From: Allomyces macrogynus ATCC 38327 | Taxonomy: Eukaryota; Blastocladiomycota; Blastocladiomycetes; Blastocladiales; Blastocladiaceae | Assembly: GCA_000151295.1 (NCBI GenBank) | Contig: GG745379.1 | Span: 87,314-151,313, forward strand | Direction: 5' to 3' | Length of the DNA stretch: 64,000 bases | Shown here: positions 19,634-31,752 of the stretch, piece after piece | Position numbering within the stretch: position 1 is the stretch's first letter | How the letters are laid out: the number at the start of each line of letters is the position of its first letter | The notes under the pieces: generated by a model | The model's input: only the letters and a program-made list of their open reading frames with translations | Database searches by the model: none | What the model was told of the DNA's origin: nothing | Program-made: the position numbers and the translations under genes

Positions 19634-22424
19634 TCAATGCTCGGCCGACTCGGGCGCGGCCGTGTCCGGGCACCCAATCTTGGCCTCCACGAGCGCCTGC
19701 TTGAGCGCAAACATGAACCGATTCCTGCGCGCCGCACGCTTGCCCATAGGCTGCCAATTTCCCTTGTGCGAGATCGTGACCTGGCACCGCAACGCGCGTT
19801 CCGCCAACAACACTTCCTTGATAACCACGGCAAACGCGACATGAAACTCGCGCGACTCGGCCTCGAGAAACGCGAGCATCTTGTCGCGCAAGTCGTCGAG
19901 CTGCGCCTCGGTCGTGTCGAGCGCAAGCTTGATCGTCACGTCCTCGGACATGTGCCCGGACCGGCGCACGTTGTCGATCATTTTGTGCGAGAGCACGGCG
20001 TTGGGCGCGTAAACGAGTTTGCCGTCGCCGCGCTGTAAGGTCGTGTTGAGGATCGACATGGACTTGACGGTGAAGTAGACGCCGTCGACGGCGATCAGGT
20101 CGCCCACGTCGTAGAAGTGCGAGACGAACAGGAAGATGATCGACTCGAAGGTTTCCTTGAGCGTTCCTGTGGGATCGCGCGGAGCGGCGGGTTAGATCAA
20201 GCTGGGTACGGGAAAAACGAGCGCACGAGAAAAGGAAACGCACCGCCAAAGACGAACGTCGACGGCACCAGCACGGCCGCGACGGCTGACATGTACGACG
20301 CGACGGGCAATTGGAAAATGTTGCACACGATCAGGAAAATAATGAACATGACGACGGCGCCGAGCATCCAGTCGAGCGACCGCACGGCCGACCGAATGTC
20401 CTTGATCGAGTGCTCAATGTCCTCCTATTCATTCAAATTAGTGGAGAAGAAACGTTGGTGTCAGTTCAAGTCCAATGACCAGCAACGGGAACCCGCCACG
20501 CCCCGTACCTTCTCCTGCGCCCACGTCGCAACCACCGCCTTCATCTCGGACGGCGAAATATCGCCCGACGCATTCTTATCAAACAACTTGAACGCGCGTT
20601 TCGCCTCGTGTCGCGACCCGAAATACGGCTCAAAGTCCTCGACCACTAACTCGTCCGCACCATCCGCGACCAACGCATTGAACAAGTCGCGCGCGAGTGC
20701 GTGTGCCGCCGTCTGCGACTTCGGAATCGTCGACGCTGACGACAACGCATTCGGGTCCAAGATCACATTGTTCAACTCGGTCGCGACCGTGTTGAGCGTG
20801 ATTTGCGCGCGCTTGCTGATGAAATTGCCCACACGCGTGATGCCCGTCGCCTTCTTCTTCTTGGCGGCCACGTTGGCCGCGGCCTCGGCGGCCGCCGACT
20901 CGAAATCGGTCCCGGACGCGGACACATTGGGGCCCGTGGGCGCGGCCGCGGACCCGCGCGGCGTGTTGATGCCGGACGACGTGAGCGGAGTGGCCGACCC
21001 GCTCGGCCGGGTTGCAGCATGCGATGGGCGCCGTGGAGTCAGCGAGACGGCGAGTTTTTCGAGCACCGAGTTGGCCTGCTTCGACTGCTTGATGCGGTCC
21101 TTGTAGGCGCGGCGGAAGAAGAGTGTGGCAATGATTTCGGTGACGAGCTTTTCGCCGACCCACAGCGCCTGGCCAATGAAGAGCGACAGGAGAACCTTGG
21201 ACACGTAGTGGTACCTGTGCACGTGGAGGAAGGTCAAACATTAGCGGGGAACCGCGTGGAACCGCGTCGAGGACGTCCAGGTGCAAAGCGGCGATTTTCG
21301 TACCAGTACCACGTATCCGGATTCTCGCCAAGATCGCGCTTCCATTTCCAGTCAGGCACGATCACAAACGAGGTCCACAGCACGTTCGAGAGCAAGTTCC
21401 ACATCGTGAAGGTGATGCGCTTGTGCAGGACTCGGAAGTAGTTCAGGTATTCCTAAAGGAGCGAACCGCCGTCAGAACCTAGCAGAACGAGGACACGGAA
21501 AAGAGGGAAAAAAGAAGTCCATACTCCCATCCGCTCCTCGTAGTACGAGCCGAGCGCGAGCCCAAACACGCGCTGCAGGATATTGGGCACAATGGAGAGC
21601 ACAAAGAGCGTCGCAAAGTGCAGCGTCCAACTCGCCATGATGTAGATCGACCACATGAGCAGCGGCATGTTGCCAATCTGCAGCGGCGAGGTCCAATTGA
21701 TGAAGGAGACCGCGTCGCCCTTGTCGTCCGTGTAGCGAATGCCAAACGAAAGGTCGGTGATGCCAAAGATGACGAAAACGACCGCGTCGCCGACAATCGC
21801 GCGCATCTACATCGCGATCAAAACCAAAAGCGACTCGGTCAGATCCCCGGCACGATCCCCCACAACACTAGCACAGCGCGGACGTACCAAACACTGGGCC
21901 CAGTACGGCAGCCGGTTGAGCCACCCGCACAGGCACCCGCACCGGCGGTGCTTGGTGGTCGACGAGTCGTCGTCGAGGACCGACCCCGCATCCTGGTCCG
22001 CGTCCCAGTTGAACGCCTCCTTTTTCCCATGCGCTGAGACGTGTCGCCGCACGTTGCCTGCGGGTGCGGGCGCAATCTCCTCGTCCTCGGTCATCGGGTC
22101 ATCGGCATCGACTTGCGGGACAGCGACGCGCCGCCGCGCCGTGCTCGTCGGATGTAAGAGCGTTGCTTGCGACGTGGACGCGCTCGCGGTCGCGAGCGGG
22201 TCGGCAGCTGGCGCTGGTTGCGCCAGGGACGGGTTGAGTGCCGCGGGTGATGGGGTCATGGCTTGCTGGTACGCGGCCATCATCATGTAGGGCGTCGCCG
22301 CGGCGACTTGGTCGGCGGCCGAGGGCAGGCGGTGCGCGCGGCCGCCATTGTCAACAACGACCTCAAGTTCGTGCTCGCCGTCGCCGGCGTATCCACGCGA
22401 GATGGTTTCGTGGTGGTCAGCCAT
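19634..22424 (-). CDS. EF-hand mechanosensitive channel, fungal MscS (Msy1/Msy2-like)
   Basis: Fungal MscS-family channel, typically in ER or inner membranes and linked to osmotic and Ca2+ control. Exons 22424-21888, 21806-21525, 21452-21304, 21214-20509, 20424-20244 and 20166-19634 (796 codons). After a ~150-residue polar N-terminus come several hydrophobic segments in exons 2 and 4. An EF-hand with loop DKNASGDISPSE lies at about 20545-20580. The pore-lining helix is in exon 5 (LGAVVMFIIFLIVCNIFQLP), and the beta-domain start GDLIAVDGVYFTVKSMSILN is in exon 6, matching the MscS core. All introns are 72-89 nt GT-AG. The start at 22424 is preferred; an in-frame ATG exists at 22499. At the exon 1/intron 1 junction an alternative frame encodes a membrane-like stretch, so the first helix is less certain than the rest. 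Confidence 0.88.
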
Positions 22425-23122
22425 GGGTGGCGTGCAGGTGACCGATATCAGTTGCTGAGAGTCAAGGGAGTCGTGGTATAGGTCGTCGTGCAGCTGCAAG
22501 TGGAGAGAGTAAGGATGAGGAGCAACTTGGGCAACTCGACCGAGTATAGACGACTACGAACAACGGATATCAGCATTTCGCCGGCGCAAGGGCCGCAGCG
22601 AGAAATGCAAATATCATGAATGGGACGGGTCCGTTTCCACATTTCAAGCCCTTGTTGCCGACACGGTGCGCCTCAAAATGGTGCGCGGACGAATGGTGCG
22701 TAAAAATTGGGTGTGGTTGGCCTCCGCCTCGCCGAGTTTGGATGCTCTCTGGGGGGCCCTGCGACCAATCATGTTCGGACGGCGTCGTCCTCCACAATCC
22801 ATAGCGACGCGTCTCGAGGAACCTGCAAAGTGCAGCATGTCGAGATCATTTTGCAGGCAGTGGCGGGAAGTGGCGGGCGGCGCTTGATGGTGCTGCTGAT
22901 TTGGCCGACTCCAGCAAACGACGACTTGGAGTAGCTCTGCTTTGATCAGCTCTGATCGCGCTCTGGACCAGCTCAGGCGTGCGGAATGGATTGGTCTTGT
23001 TCTGCAAGGACCAGCTGACGGCGCGATAGGATCAAAGATGGCAGGGCGAGGAAAGAAACAAGACGCAACCAGTCAACACAATAAATGGTTTCTATAATGC
23101 ACGCCAAAGCTGACGACGCTCG
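22425..23122. other. Intergenic, MscS promoter to CGR1 3' end
   Basis: About 700 bp with lower coding bias. No supported gene or repeat. Confidence 0.5.
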
Positions 23123-23711
23123 CTACGCGTCCTCTGCCGTGAGCGGCGCCATGGATCCGACCGGGATGATGGACGTCGACGGCCGCATTTCGATACCGCT
23201 GGCGCGCAGCTGCTTCTTGGACATGCGTTTGACCTTGCGGCTCGACACCTGGAGGTACGAAAAGATCGGAGGAATGAGATTCCACGCGAGAATCTGCATT
23301 GTAAATGCCTCGGGCGCACGACCACGTACCGACTGCACGACCTGCGACTTGAGCTCGTTTTGCTTGCGGCGCAGCTCCTGCTCTTTCCGGCGCTCCTTTT
23401 GCTCCTCGATCGCGCGCAGCTTCTCCTCCTTGAGCTCCTTTTCGTGACGCTTGATGGCGTCGGCCATCTTGCGCTCTTCCATGCGCTTGGCAAACGGCTT
23501 CTTGAGCGTGGCCGGGCGCATCGTCGAGACCTTGGTCTTGGGCTCCTTCCATGGCCTAGCGCGCGGAAAGCGGATTGGTTCCCATGGTCCATTTATGGTC
23601 TGCGCGTCGCGAGGGCGGCGCGTACCGGCGCGAGACGTTGCTGCCGCGCGCGGGTGTTGGTGCCGGTGCGGGTGCGGGAGCGGCCGGGGTGGTGGTGGTT
23701 GTTGTGGACAT
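23123..23711 (-). CDS. CGR1: Cgr1/CCDC86-family rRNA-processing protein
   Basis: Small basic nucleolar protein of the Cgr1/CCDC86 family, which acts in 60S subunit assembly in yeast. Exons 23711-23626, 23555-23330 and 23248-23123 (146 codons). A Thr/Ala/Pro N-terminus leads to SRRPWKEPKTK, then a highly charged coiled coil (AKRMEERKMADAIKRHEKEL, then KEEKLRAIEEQKERRKEQEL), then VVQSVSSRKVKRMSKKQLR. This order (WK box, EK/R-rich coil, basic KxLR box) is that of Cgr1 and CCDC86. Introns of 70 and 81 nt are GT-AG and keep the frame. Length (145 aa) fits the fungal family. Head-to-head with RER1, 506 bp apart. Confidence 0.85.
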
Positions 23712-24217
23712 GGTTTAGGAATCGGATGGGGATGCGAAGCGCGCGGTTGCTGCAGGCAGTCTTGGTATCGGATTGTTGGAGTGGGTGCTGGCGAGCTCGA
23801 CAATGCCGTCGTCGTGGATGCTGGGGGTGCGGTTGGTCGGGCGAGCGCCACGAGCGCGAGCGTGTGGACGCGACCCAGTGGGGCCACGTGACACGTTGCC
23901 AGACTCTGCCTCGCCGCTGCCAACCGCCAAGACGCGTGGAGAGAGCTGACAGTGCGCTGCCACAGTGAAGTCGGCTCTGACGTGCCTCCGTCTGCTCGGC
24001 TGCTGCTCTTGCTGCATTTCCCGGCTGCTGCCCGCCAACGTCGCGCTCAGCTGCAACAACTCGCTGCAATCTGCACGACGCAAGCGACGCATCGACCGTG
24101 AAGTGCCCAGCCGACGTGCTCCGCGACGCCACGTCCAAGCAGTCTTTTGCCAGAATCCAAGCTCGCCAGCACGACCGTGTTCTGCCATTCAAGCGTTCGC
24201 GTCTCCAGCGCACCACC
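23712..24217. promoter_or_regulatory. Divergent promoter region CGR1 / RER1
   Basis: 506 bp between two start codons on opposite strands, holding both 5' leaders. No specific element recognised. Confidence 0.4.
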
Positions 24218-25037
24218 ATGACGGGCCCAAGCTCCTTTGACCTGCCCGACACGCCCGTTTCCAATGCGCAGCGGCAGCTCGCCGCGCTGCAGCGGGTACT
24301 TGACCCCATCCGGACCTGCATCAACCGAGTGCTTCTCGCGGCAAGCGCAGCCGTGAAGCACGACCCATACGTGCTGCGACTGACGCGAGCTTTTCGCTGC
24401 CATTGTAGCGCGCGCAGCACCTGCTCGACCTGTCGATGCCCTACACGCTGCCACGATGGGTGTCCGTGGCCGTGCTCCTGATTGGCTTCCTCGCGCGCAT
24501 CCTGGTCGTGCAAGGATGGTACATTGTCACCTACGCGCTCGGCATCTACCTGCTGCAGCTGCTCTTGCTGTTCCTCTCGCCCAAGCTCGACCCGGCGCTC
24601 GACGTCTTGGCCGACGATGACGACGACGACGTGCCGCTCGCCGACTTGGAGCATTCGCGCGGCGGCAACAGCCCGGCCTCGTTCCTGCCAACACGATCGG
24701 ACGAGGAGTTTCGCCCGTTCATTCGCCGGCTGCCCGAGTTCAAGGCCTGGGTCAATGCCATGCGCGCAATCTTGCTCGCGTGGTTCTGCTCGTTCTTTTC
24801 GGTGTGTGCGCATTTGATTTTTTTCGCTCTGCGTTTCGTTGCAGGGAAACAGGACTGACTCGGCATCGGTCATAGGTCTTCGACATCCCCGTTTTCTGGC
24901 CCATTCTCGTCATCTACTTCTTTGTGCTGTTTGCCGTGACGATGCGCCGCCAGATCCGGCACATGATCAAGTACCGCTACCTGCCCTTCAACATTGGCAA
25001 GCGCAGGTACGCGCCAGCGCCCGGAATGGCGCGGTAA
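24218..25037 (+). CDS. RER1: Rer1, Golgi-to-ER retrieval receptor
   Basis: Four-helix membrane protein that sorts ER membrane proteins back from the cis-Golgi. Exons 24218-24295, 24409-24801 and 24876-25037 (211 codons). Family signatures: [64 protein letters not shown], then [13 protein letters not shown] and [19 protein letters not shown], all in the order of yeast and human Rer1. The loop between helices 2 and 3 carries an acidic insert (DDDDDD) longer than in animals. Intron lengths are 113 and 74 nt. Total length (210 aa) is close to the usual ~190-200. Confidence 0.95.
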
Positions 25038-25382
25038 GCGCTCGCCGTCATGCCTGGGGCAGTGCGACGCGGTTACCTCGCGGGTATCGCGGCTCCCACA
25101 TACCGGTGCCATCGCTTGCAAGGCGTGCCGCTCATGCTATATATTGGATTCTGGAGACCACAGTGTTGGTGAGACGTGCAAGTAGATGACTTGGACGGTT
25201 CGACCATTGCTCAACGAGTCGGAGCCACTTTGCCACATCTTGGCAGCCACGACGCGTCGAAGTCGACCATTTTGTCATCACGACCCTTCGTTGCGACCAA
25301 ACACTGCACGGCCATCCACTCCGTCAACCAGCCTGCAACCTGCTGCAATCTCGTCACCAAACATCAGCGCAACTTGTCCATC
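25038..25382. other. Intergenic RER1 to Abraxas-like gene
   Basis: Same-strand spacer of 345 bp. Nothing recognised. Confidence 0.4.
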
Positions 25383-26333
25383 ATGGCCGGTCTTGAATCC
25401 ACGGCGCTCGCGTTACCCGGCGCGCTCCTCTCGCTGCTCATCTACGAATGCACCGCCGTAGGTGCTTACCATGCATCATGCTGTTCAAAATGGGGCCAAC
25501 GGCAAAATGGCGACAAGTTGACGCGTGGTATCCACAAATCCACCAGGGCATCCGTGACGGTCTCTTGTTCGGTTACATCGACACGACCGTGCATACGACG
25601 TTGCGCGACGACACGACGCGCGAGGAGCGCGCTCAGGAGACGCGATTCGGTACACTTCCCAACGCGTCTCATTTTTCACGTCGGTGGTCGCGCCCATTAG
25701 CCTGACTCGCCACGACCCGCGCAGTTGTTCTCGACGTGCACACCTTCCACACGCGCTGGTACAACGCCCTCGGCGTGCTCGACCCGGCCCTGCTCGATCC
25801 GGTCCTTGCTGACATGCGTGTGCGTCCCCACTCTCCCCTTCCTTGCCCATCCCCCGATCCTGACCGACTCCGCTCCACCAACAGGCGCGCCACCCCGGCT
25901 GCCAACTGATCGGGTATTTCCGCGGCCGCCCTGGTGCCGCGACCCCGAGCCTTCGCGAACAACAAGTATGGACCTCACTCGCGCGGCACGTCGGGACGAT
26001 GCCCGTGTTCCTGCTGTTGCAGCACGATAACCGCGATCAGGCGCATACCTGGATGCAAGCTTGCTATTGGCAGCATCACGAGCAAGAGTCCGTGTCTCCT
26101 GTTCCCATTCTCTTTCACGCACGGACCGAGTGGACTGACCGGGCGGTCGTAGTACGCCGTCGCGGATCCCGATCACGTTGCCGAATCTGGTCAACTCGAC
26201 GGGCCAGGCACGCGTGCCGGCCATGGTGCACCCGGATGTCGGCGAGGGCGCGATTGATATGGCCGTGCCGGTGGCCGCGGCGCAGCGGATGTGCACGGAG
26301 ACGTTGACCGAGATTGCGCGGCTCGTCGACTAA
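25383..26333 (+). CDS. Abraxas/FAM175-like MPN-minus protein
   Basis: Likely pseudo-enzyme scaffold of the Abraxas family, which pairs with the K63-deubiquitinase BRCC36 in BRISC or BRCA1-A complexes. Exons 25383-25457, 25547-25649, 25725-25819, 25885-26093 and 26153-26333 (221 codons). Seen: ALALPGALLSLLIYE, then GLLFGYIDTTVHT, HTFHTRWYNALGVLDPAL, HPGCQLIGYFRGR, and MPVFLLLQHDN. The order and spacing match the MPN fold of Abraxas (GFLLGE, FYN..GEV, VVGWYKFR, LVFLLL). No JAMM (HxHx7SxxD) metal site is present, as expected. The protein ends soon after the MPN domain, lacking the coiled coil of animal Abraxas. The donor of intron 4 (26094, gtctcc) is weak; it was chosen because it alone keeps the GC-rich last exon in frame. 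Family assignment is from motif memory and moderately sure. Confidence 0.6.
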
Positions 26334-26803
26334 GTCCAGACGCGGTGGATCGTCTCGACGCGACGTGCGTCGGCGGGCGAGCGCGCGTGTCCCGCGTGCC
26401 ATCATTCCCGACCTTCGCGCGCGACGGAGTCAATGAACGTGTCCCGCGGTGTGGAACGCACCGCCATTTGGATTGATGTTTCTCCTTTTTGATTCTTGAT
26501 CAAATATATCCACTCGATTTTTGATGAGCGTCTATCCGGTGAGGGAGTGGGTATGCCCGCGCGAGGACTCTTGCACGGCCACCGGCAGAAGCCATCGCGC
26601 CAGAAATGGGTGGAGAAGACGCGCAACGAACTGGTTCATGGCTTTACTCGCAATCTAGTCGACAAGTAGCACGCACACAAGCACAACCCCGACCAAACCA
26701 ATGAAACGAGAGAGAGGGTGCGGAGACGCATGCCGCCCCTCGCAGGGTGAACCACGCGCCGAGCACTAATAAAACAAAAAGAGTCGTCTCCACCCATATC
26801 CGC
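26334..26803. other. Convergent 3' region
   Basis: Between the Abraxas-like stop and the ABC transporter stop. No supported feature. Confidence 0.4.
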
Positions 26804-29800
26804 TCAGTGCATGTCCATCTGCGCCTCGACAAGCTTGAAGTAGAAACCGCGCTTGGCAATCAAGTCCTTGTGCGTGCCCTGCTCCACCACCTTGCCGTGC
26901 TGCAAGACAAAGATGATGTCCGAGTTGGCCACGGTCGAGAGCCGGTGCGCAATGGCGATCGTCGTGCGGCCCTTGGACGCGGCGTCGAGCGCGCGCTGCA
27001 CTGCGACTTCGGACTCGGCGTCGAGGGCCGACGTGGCCTCGTCGAGCAAGAGCACCTTGGGCTTGCGCATCAGAGCACGAGCTATGGGGAGAAGAATCGG
27101 CATGAGTTGCTGACCAGACGCAAGTCGATGAGGTGGGAAACCGTACCAATCGCAACGCGCTGCTTTTGCCCACCCGACAACATGCGACCCTTTTCGCCCA
27201 CCGCCGTATCGTACCCACGCGGCAGCGTCATGATAAACTCGTGCACGTCCGCCTGACGCGCCGCCTCGTAGACGTCCTCGTCCGTAGCCGTGGCCAGGTC
27301 GACCGCACCGTACCGAATCGCCTCGCGAATCGTCGTATCGTTCAACCACGGCTCCTGCCCGACCAACGCGACATGCTTGCGCAGCGACGACAGACTCAGC
27401 GCCGTAATATCCTGCCCGTCGAGCGTAATCGACCCACGCAGCGGGTCATAAAACCGCTCGAGTTGCTGAATGCACGTCGACTTGCCGCACCCGGACGACC
27501 CAACCAGCGCGACCTTGGCGCCCGCCGGGATCGCAAACGTGAGCCCGCGGTGCACGCGCACCTTTGGACGCGAGGGGTACTTGAAGTGCACGTTCTCGAA
27601 CGTGATCATGCCCCTGCATTCGGGCAGGTCGGTGCCGGGCTTTTCCACGTCAATGGCCGATTGTCGGTCGATGATGCGGAAGAGCTCAATCGCCGCGTGC
27701 CGCGCCTTGGAGTAGTCGGGCAGCGACTGCGAAATGCGGCCGGCTAACGACGCCGAGAACATGATGGTCGTGACGACCTTGAACTGTTGGGCGGAGAAAG
27801 AGGAGAGAGCGAACAACGTCAGCCAATACCCTTGCGCGGAAATCCGAAGCGGTGACAATGCGAACGCACCAGGTCCTGGAACATGAAGCCCTCATTCATG
27901 ATCAGCTGGCATGCGTAGAGGAAGCAGGCAATGTAGAGGAACATGGTCGCGCCACCACTAGCACCAAACGCCAGCGACCCAAGCAGGACCGCACGATGCT
28001 GCTTCTTGCGGTGCTCGCCGAGCAGTTCAGCGTACTTGCCAATGAACAACTTCTCGAGGCACAACGACGCGACCGTGCGCACGTTCGACACGATCTCGGA
28101 ACTGAGCGACGTCGACGCGCGGTCGCCCTCGCTGTTATTGAGGCCTTTGGTCGCGCGCGACTGGTACATGCCGGCAAGCATGACGATGGGTGCACCTAGA
28201 GACCAAAAAGTGTCAGTGCCCTCCGTCTCGGAGCGCATTCGGAAATCGTAAGCGGCGCACCTGCAAGAGTCACCAGTGCCAATTTCCAGCCATAGTAAAT
28301 TGCCAGGCCACACCCGACGAGCAATGAGCACGTCACTTGGACGAGCGTCCCAAGCACATCACCGACGAGCTTGCGAATCAGCGCCGACTCGACCGCCAAC
28401 TTGCCCGCGAGCGCGCCAATCGAGTTCTCCTTGCGATCAAAGAATCCTTGCTCTTGCCGCAACAGCGACCGGAACGCGGCGCTGCGCACTTTCTTGACGG
28501 CCGCCTCGCCCGAGACCGTGAAGCACAGAATCTGCAAGTAATTCGCGACCCCGGCGCCAAACGCGATCCCGAGAAACACGAGCGCCCACGTCTGGCCGAG
28601 CTCGCGCACCTTGTCCGGGTGGTTGTAGTTGAGCCCAAAATCCGTGATTGCCGACGCGTAGACGAGCGCGTAGATGGGCGTGATCGCGCCCGCGCACAGG
28701 GCAAAGAGCATGCCCGGGAACGTCCAGTACCATTGGTCGAGGTTGAGCCGCATCGCGCGCAAGAAGGGCGATTTCTCGTCGGGCACCTCGTCCTCGATCG
28801 TCACGAGCTCGCCGCCAGCCTTGGCCTCGCGGCCGCCCTTGGAGACAACGGTCGACGGGTCAACCGAGGGCGCGTGCGACGCGTTCGATTTGGCACGGAT
28901 GAGTGGGGCGCCGGCCCCGGTCTCGATCTCGCTTTCCTCGCCCGCATCGGCGGCTTGGTCATCGTCCTCATCGTCTTGGCCGGACGAGACCTGCTGGTCC
29001 TTGACGAGCGACCACTGGAGAGGGAGCGGGTTCCGGTCAGCATTTACGTCCACCGTCGACGAGCGCGCCGAGAGGGCGCGAAAAGGGGAAGACGTACGTA
29101 AAAGCCCTGCTTCTCAATGAGCTGCTGGTGCGTGCCGGCCTCGATCACGACGCCCTTGCGCATGGCCACAATCAAGTCGGCGTTCTTGACCGTCGACAAA
29201 CTAGTTCGAGTCCCATGACGCGGGGTCAGCCCGGTGGACAAGGTTCCCACATCGCTCAACACCCAAGTCCGCGTACCGATGAGCAATCACGATCGCCGTG
29301 CGGCCCTCAGCCGCTGCGTCGAGCGCCGCTTGCACGACCGCCTCCGACTGCGTGTCGAGCGCCGACGTGGCCTCGTCGAGGAGCACGATCTTGGGGTCGC
29401 GAATCAGGGCACGAGCTACAGAGAGAGCCGAGCAGTCGGGTCAGTTTCCATTCAGGGTAAAGCAAATCATGGCGCCGGTTCGATTCAACGCACCAATCGC
29501 AATCCGCTGCTTCTGGCCGCCACTCAACGAGACGCCACCTTCACTGATAACGGTATCCAAGCGGTCCGGCAGGTCCGAGACAAACGCGGCTGCGTTCGAT
29601 TGCCGCAGCGCGTGCCAAATCTGGTCGTCCGTGACTTGGCCGAGCGCGCCCCAGGCAATATTCTCGCGCAGAGTCCCGCGGAACAGAACGGGTTCCTATC
29701 GTGAGCCGGTGCGCGCGAGTCAGATCAAATGCGCGAGGGACGCGGCGGAGGAGTCGGCAACGTACTTGGCCCACGACGCCAATCTTGGACCGCAGCCAGT

Positions 29801-31752
29801 GCACGTTCAGCTGCTCAATCGGCACGCCGTCGAGAAGCACGCTGCCTGAGAGCGGCAGGTAGAACCGTTGAAGCTATCGCAACCACAGCCACCGTCAGTT
29901 TTCAGGGCCACGTCCACGGTGCCTACGCACAAGAAACCGTACCAGACCCACACATGTCGACTTGCCCGACCCACTCTGTCCGACGAGCGCGACCGTCATG
30001 CCCGGCTCAATCGTCAAGTTGAACTTCTTCAAGATCGGCACGTCGAGGCGCGTCGGGTAGGCGAAATCAATATCGCGGAACTCGATGCGGCCCTTGAGCG
30101 TCTCGGGCTTGAGTCCGCCCTCGTCAAACGGGTTCACGAGCGACGCGCGGTCAATCACTTGGAAAATCGAGAACGCCGACGACTGCGCTGAGGCAAACGA
30201 CGAAATGTAGGGCGCCGCGTTGCCGAGCGAGAAGGATCCGATCAGGTAGTTGAGGAAGACGGTGATCAAGACGCCGATTTGAATCGACCCGTCGGCGATC
30301 TTGAGCGACCCGACAAAGAACCCGACCGAGTACGACGAGAACAGAACAAAGAAGATCAGGCCGATGCCTAGAATTCGGGTCGGGCAGCATGCGTCAGCGA
30401 CTTCTACCTGTGCGCGGAGATCCAGCCCATGAAAGGCGACGCACCAATGCCGGCGACATAGCCGCGCCTGCTCTCCTGCTGGCGCACGTGCTCGAGCTGC
30501 TGCTCGTACCGGTCGGCTTCGCGGTTCTCGGCGCCAAACGAAATGACGGTGCGCAGGCCGGTAAACACTTCCTCGGCAATCGCGCCGGCGCGGCCGTAGC
30601 TGACGAGAGCCTCGCGCACGGCCTTCATGGTCATGCGACCCGTGAACCCGGACGCGCCGATCAGGAACGGAATGCAGCAGCATAGGATACCCGTCAGGTA
30701 GGCGCTAGTTGCCGTGAGTAGGAGAGAGATGAGTAACGTGCGCCATGGCATTTTGCAAGTGTCGGTCGACCCAACGTACTTTTTCACAAACGCGACGATA
30801 AAAGAAATGAAGAACGTCGCGACGTATTGAATCGTGTGCCCGACCTTGTCGGCAATCCCGTCCTGCACCTGCTCGACGTCGGCCGTGATCCGGCTCGTGA
30901 GCTCGCCACGCTTCTGGTCGTCTGCGGGGTGCGGGTTGCGCGAAAGGGGCCAAGCGTGGTGAGAATTCGGACACGACCGCGACGGAGATTCGAAAGACCA
31001 AACGCACCAAAATAGGCGACTTCCTGGCGAAGCAGGGCCTTAAAATACTCTTGCTTGATGCGGAACGCCTGCGCCTCGCCGGCCGTCTGCCACATGCCGA
31101 GCTGCAGGAACGAGACAATGAACGTGACAATGGCGAGCCCGAGAATCCACCAGATCTGGCCCACAATATCGTTCCAGAACGCGTCGTTGAGCGCCTGCAT
31201 GACGGCCGGCGGGTACCGCCCGGGGTAGATCTTGGAGAGCGCAATCACGCGGTCGTGGTCCGTGAACATGGTGATCGTGTCGCCCCTGCAAGTCGGGAGG
31301 TAAAACCGTCGGTCAGTCCCTGTTCCGATCCTCGAATGCAAGAGTGCACCACCGACGCGACAGGGCGCGTGGGTGGCAACGAGGGGGCCGAGTGCCGATC
31401 CAGGAGGAGAGAAGGGAGGGAAAAATCGAGAGAAATCGCCAAGGAGAGAGCCATACATGATCACGTTGAAAATAGGCAAGCACGCGCCGTTGAGGACGGC
31501 GCCCGCCGTGCCGACCGCCATGCAAAAAATGTCCTTTTTGGTCGCAAACCGGAAGAGCGCGCGGTAGGGCACCCTTTTCGCGAGCATCGCCGGCGGCTTG
31601 GCGTCGGGCATGTCCGAGAGTGGAATCGACTCGGGCGCAGATTTCGTCGCGGCCGTCTTGGTGTCTGCAGGATGATCAGCGACAGGAGCGGCACCTCCGC
31701 CGCCACCACCACCACCTCTGTCGATATCGACGGCGGTCGCTTCGTTGGGCAT
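26804..31752 (-). CDS. Full-length ABCB (P-glycoprotein-type) ABC transporter
   Basis: TMD-NBD-TMD-NBD exporter of subfamily B, 1321 residues. Thirteen exons: 31752-31457, 31285-31008, 30921-30780, 30704-30427, 30367-29943, 29873-29766, 29695-29494, 29415-29277, 29200-29098, 29014-28261, 28195-27870, 27783-27147 and 27081-26804. NBD1: Walker [10 protein letters not shown], signature LSGGQKQR, Walker [13 protein letters not shown], switch His in IAHR. NBD2: [36 protein letters not shown]. Both sites are canonical. The linker (about 28780-29000) is acidic, with DDEDDDQ. TMD hallmarks include [13 protein letters not shown] and the [12 protein letters not shown] helix. The N-terminus has a Gly run. 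Introns are 59-171 nt; intron 4 (30368-30426) must be GC-AG to keep the frame. Substrate cannot be told from sequence; multidrug or sterol/peptide export is typical. Confidence 0.93.
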
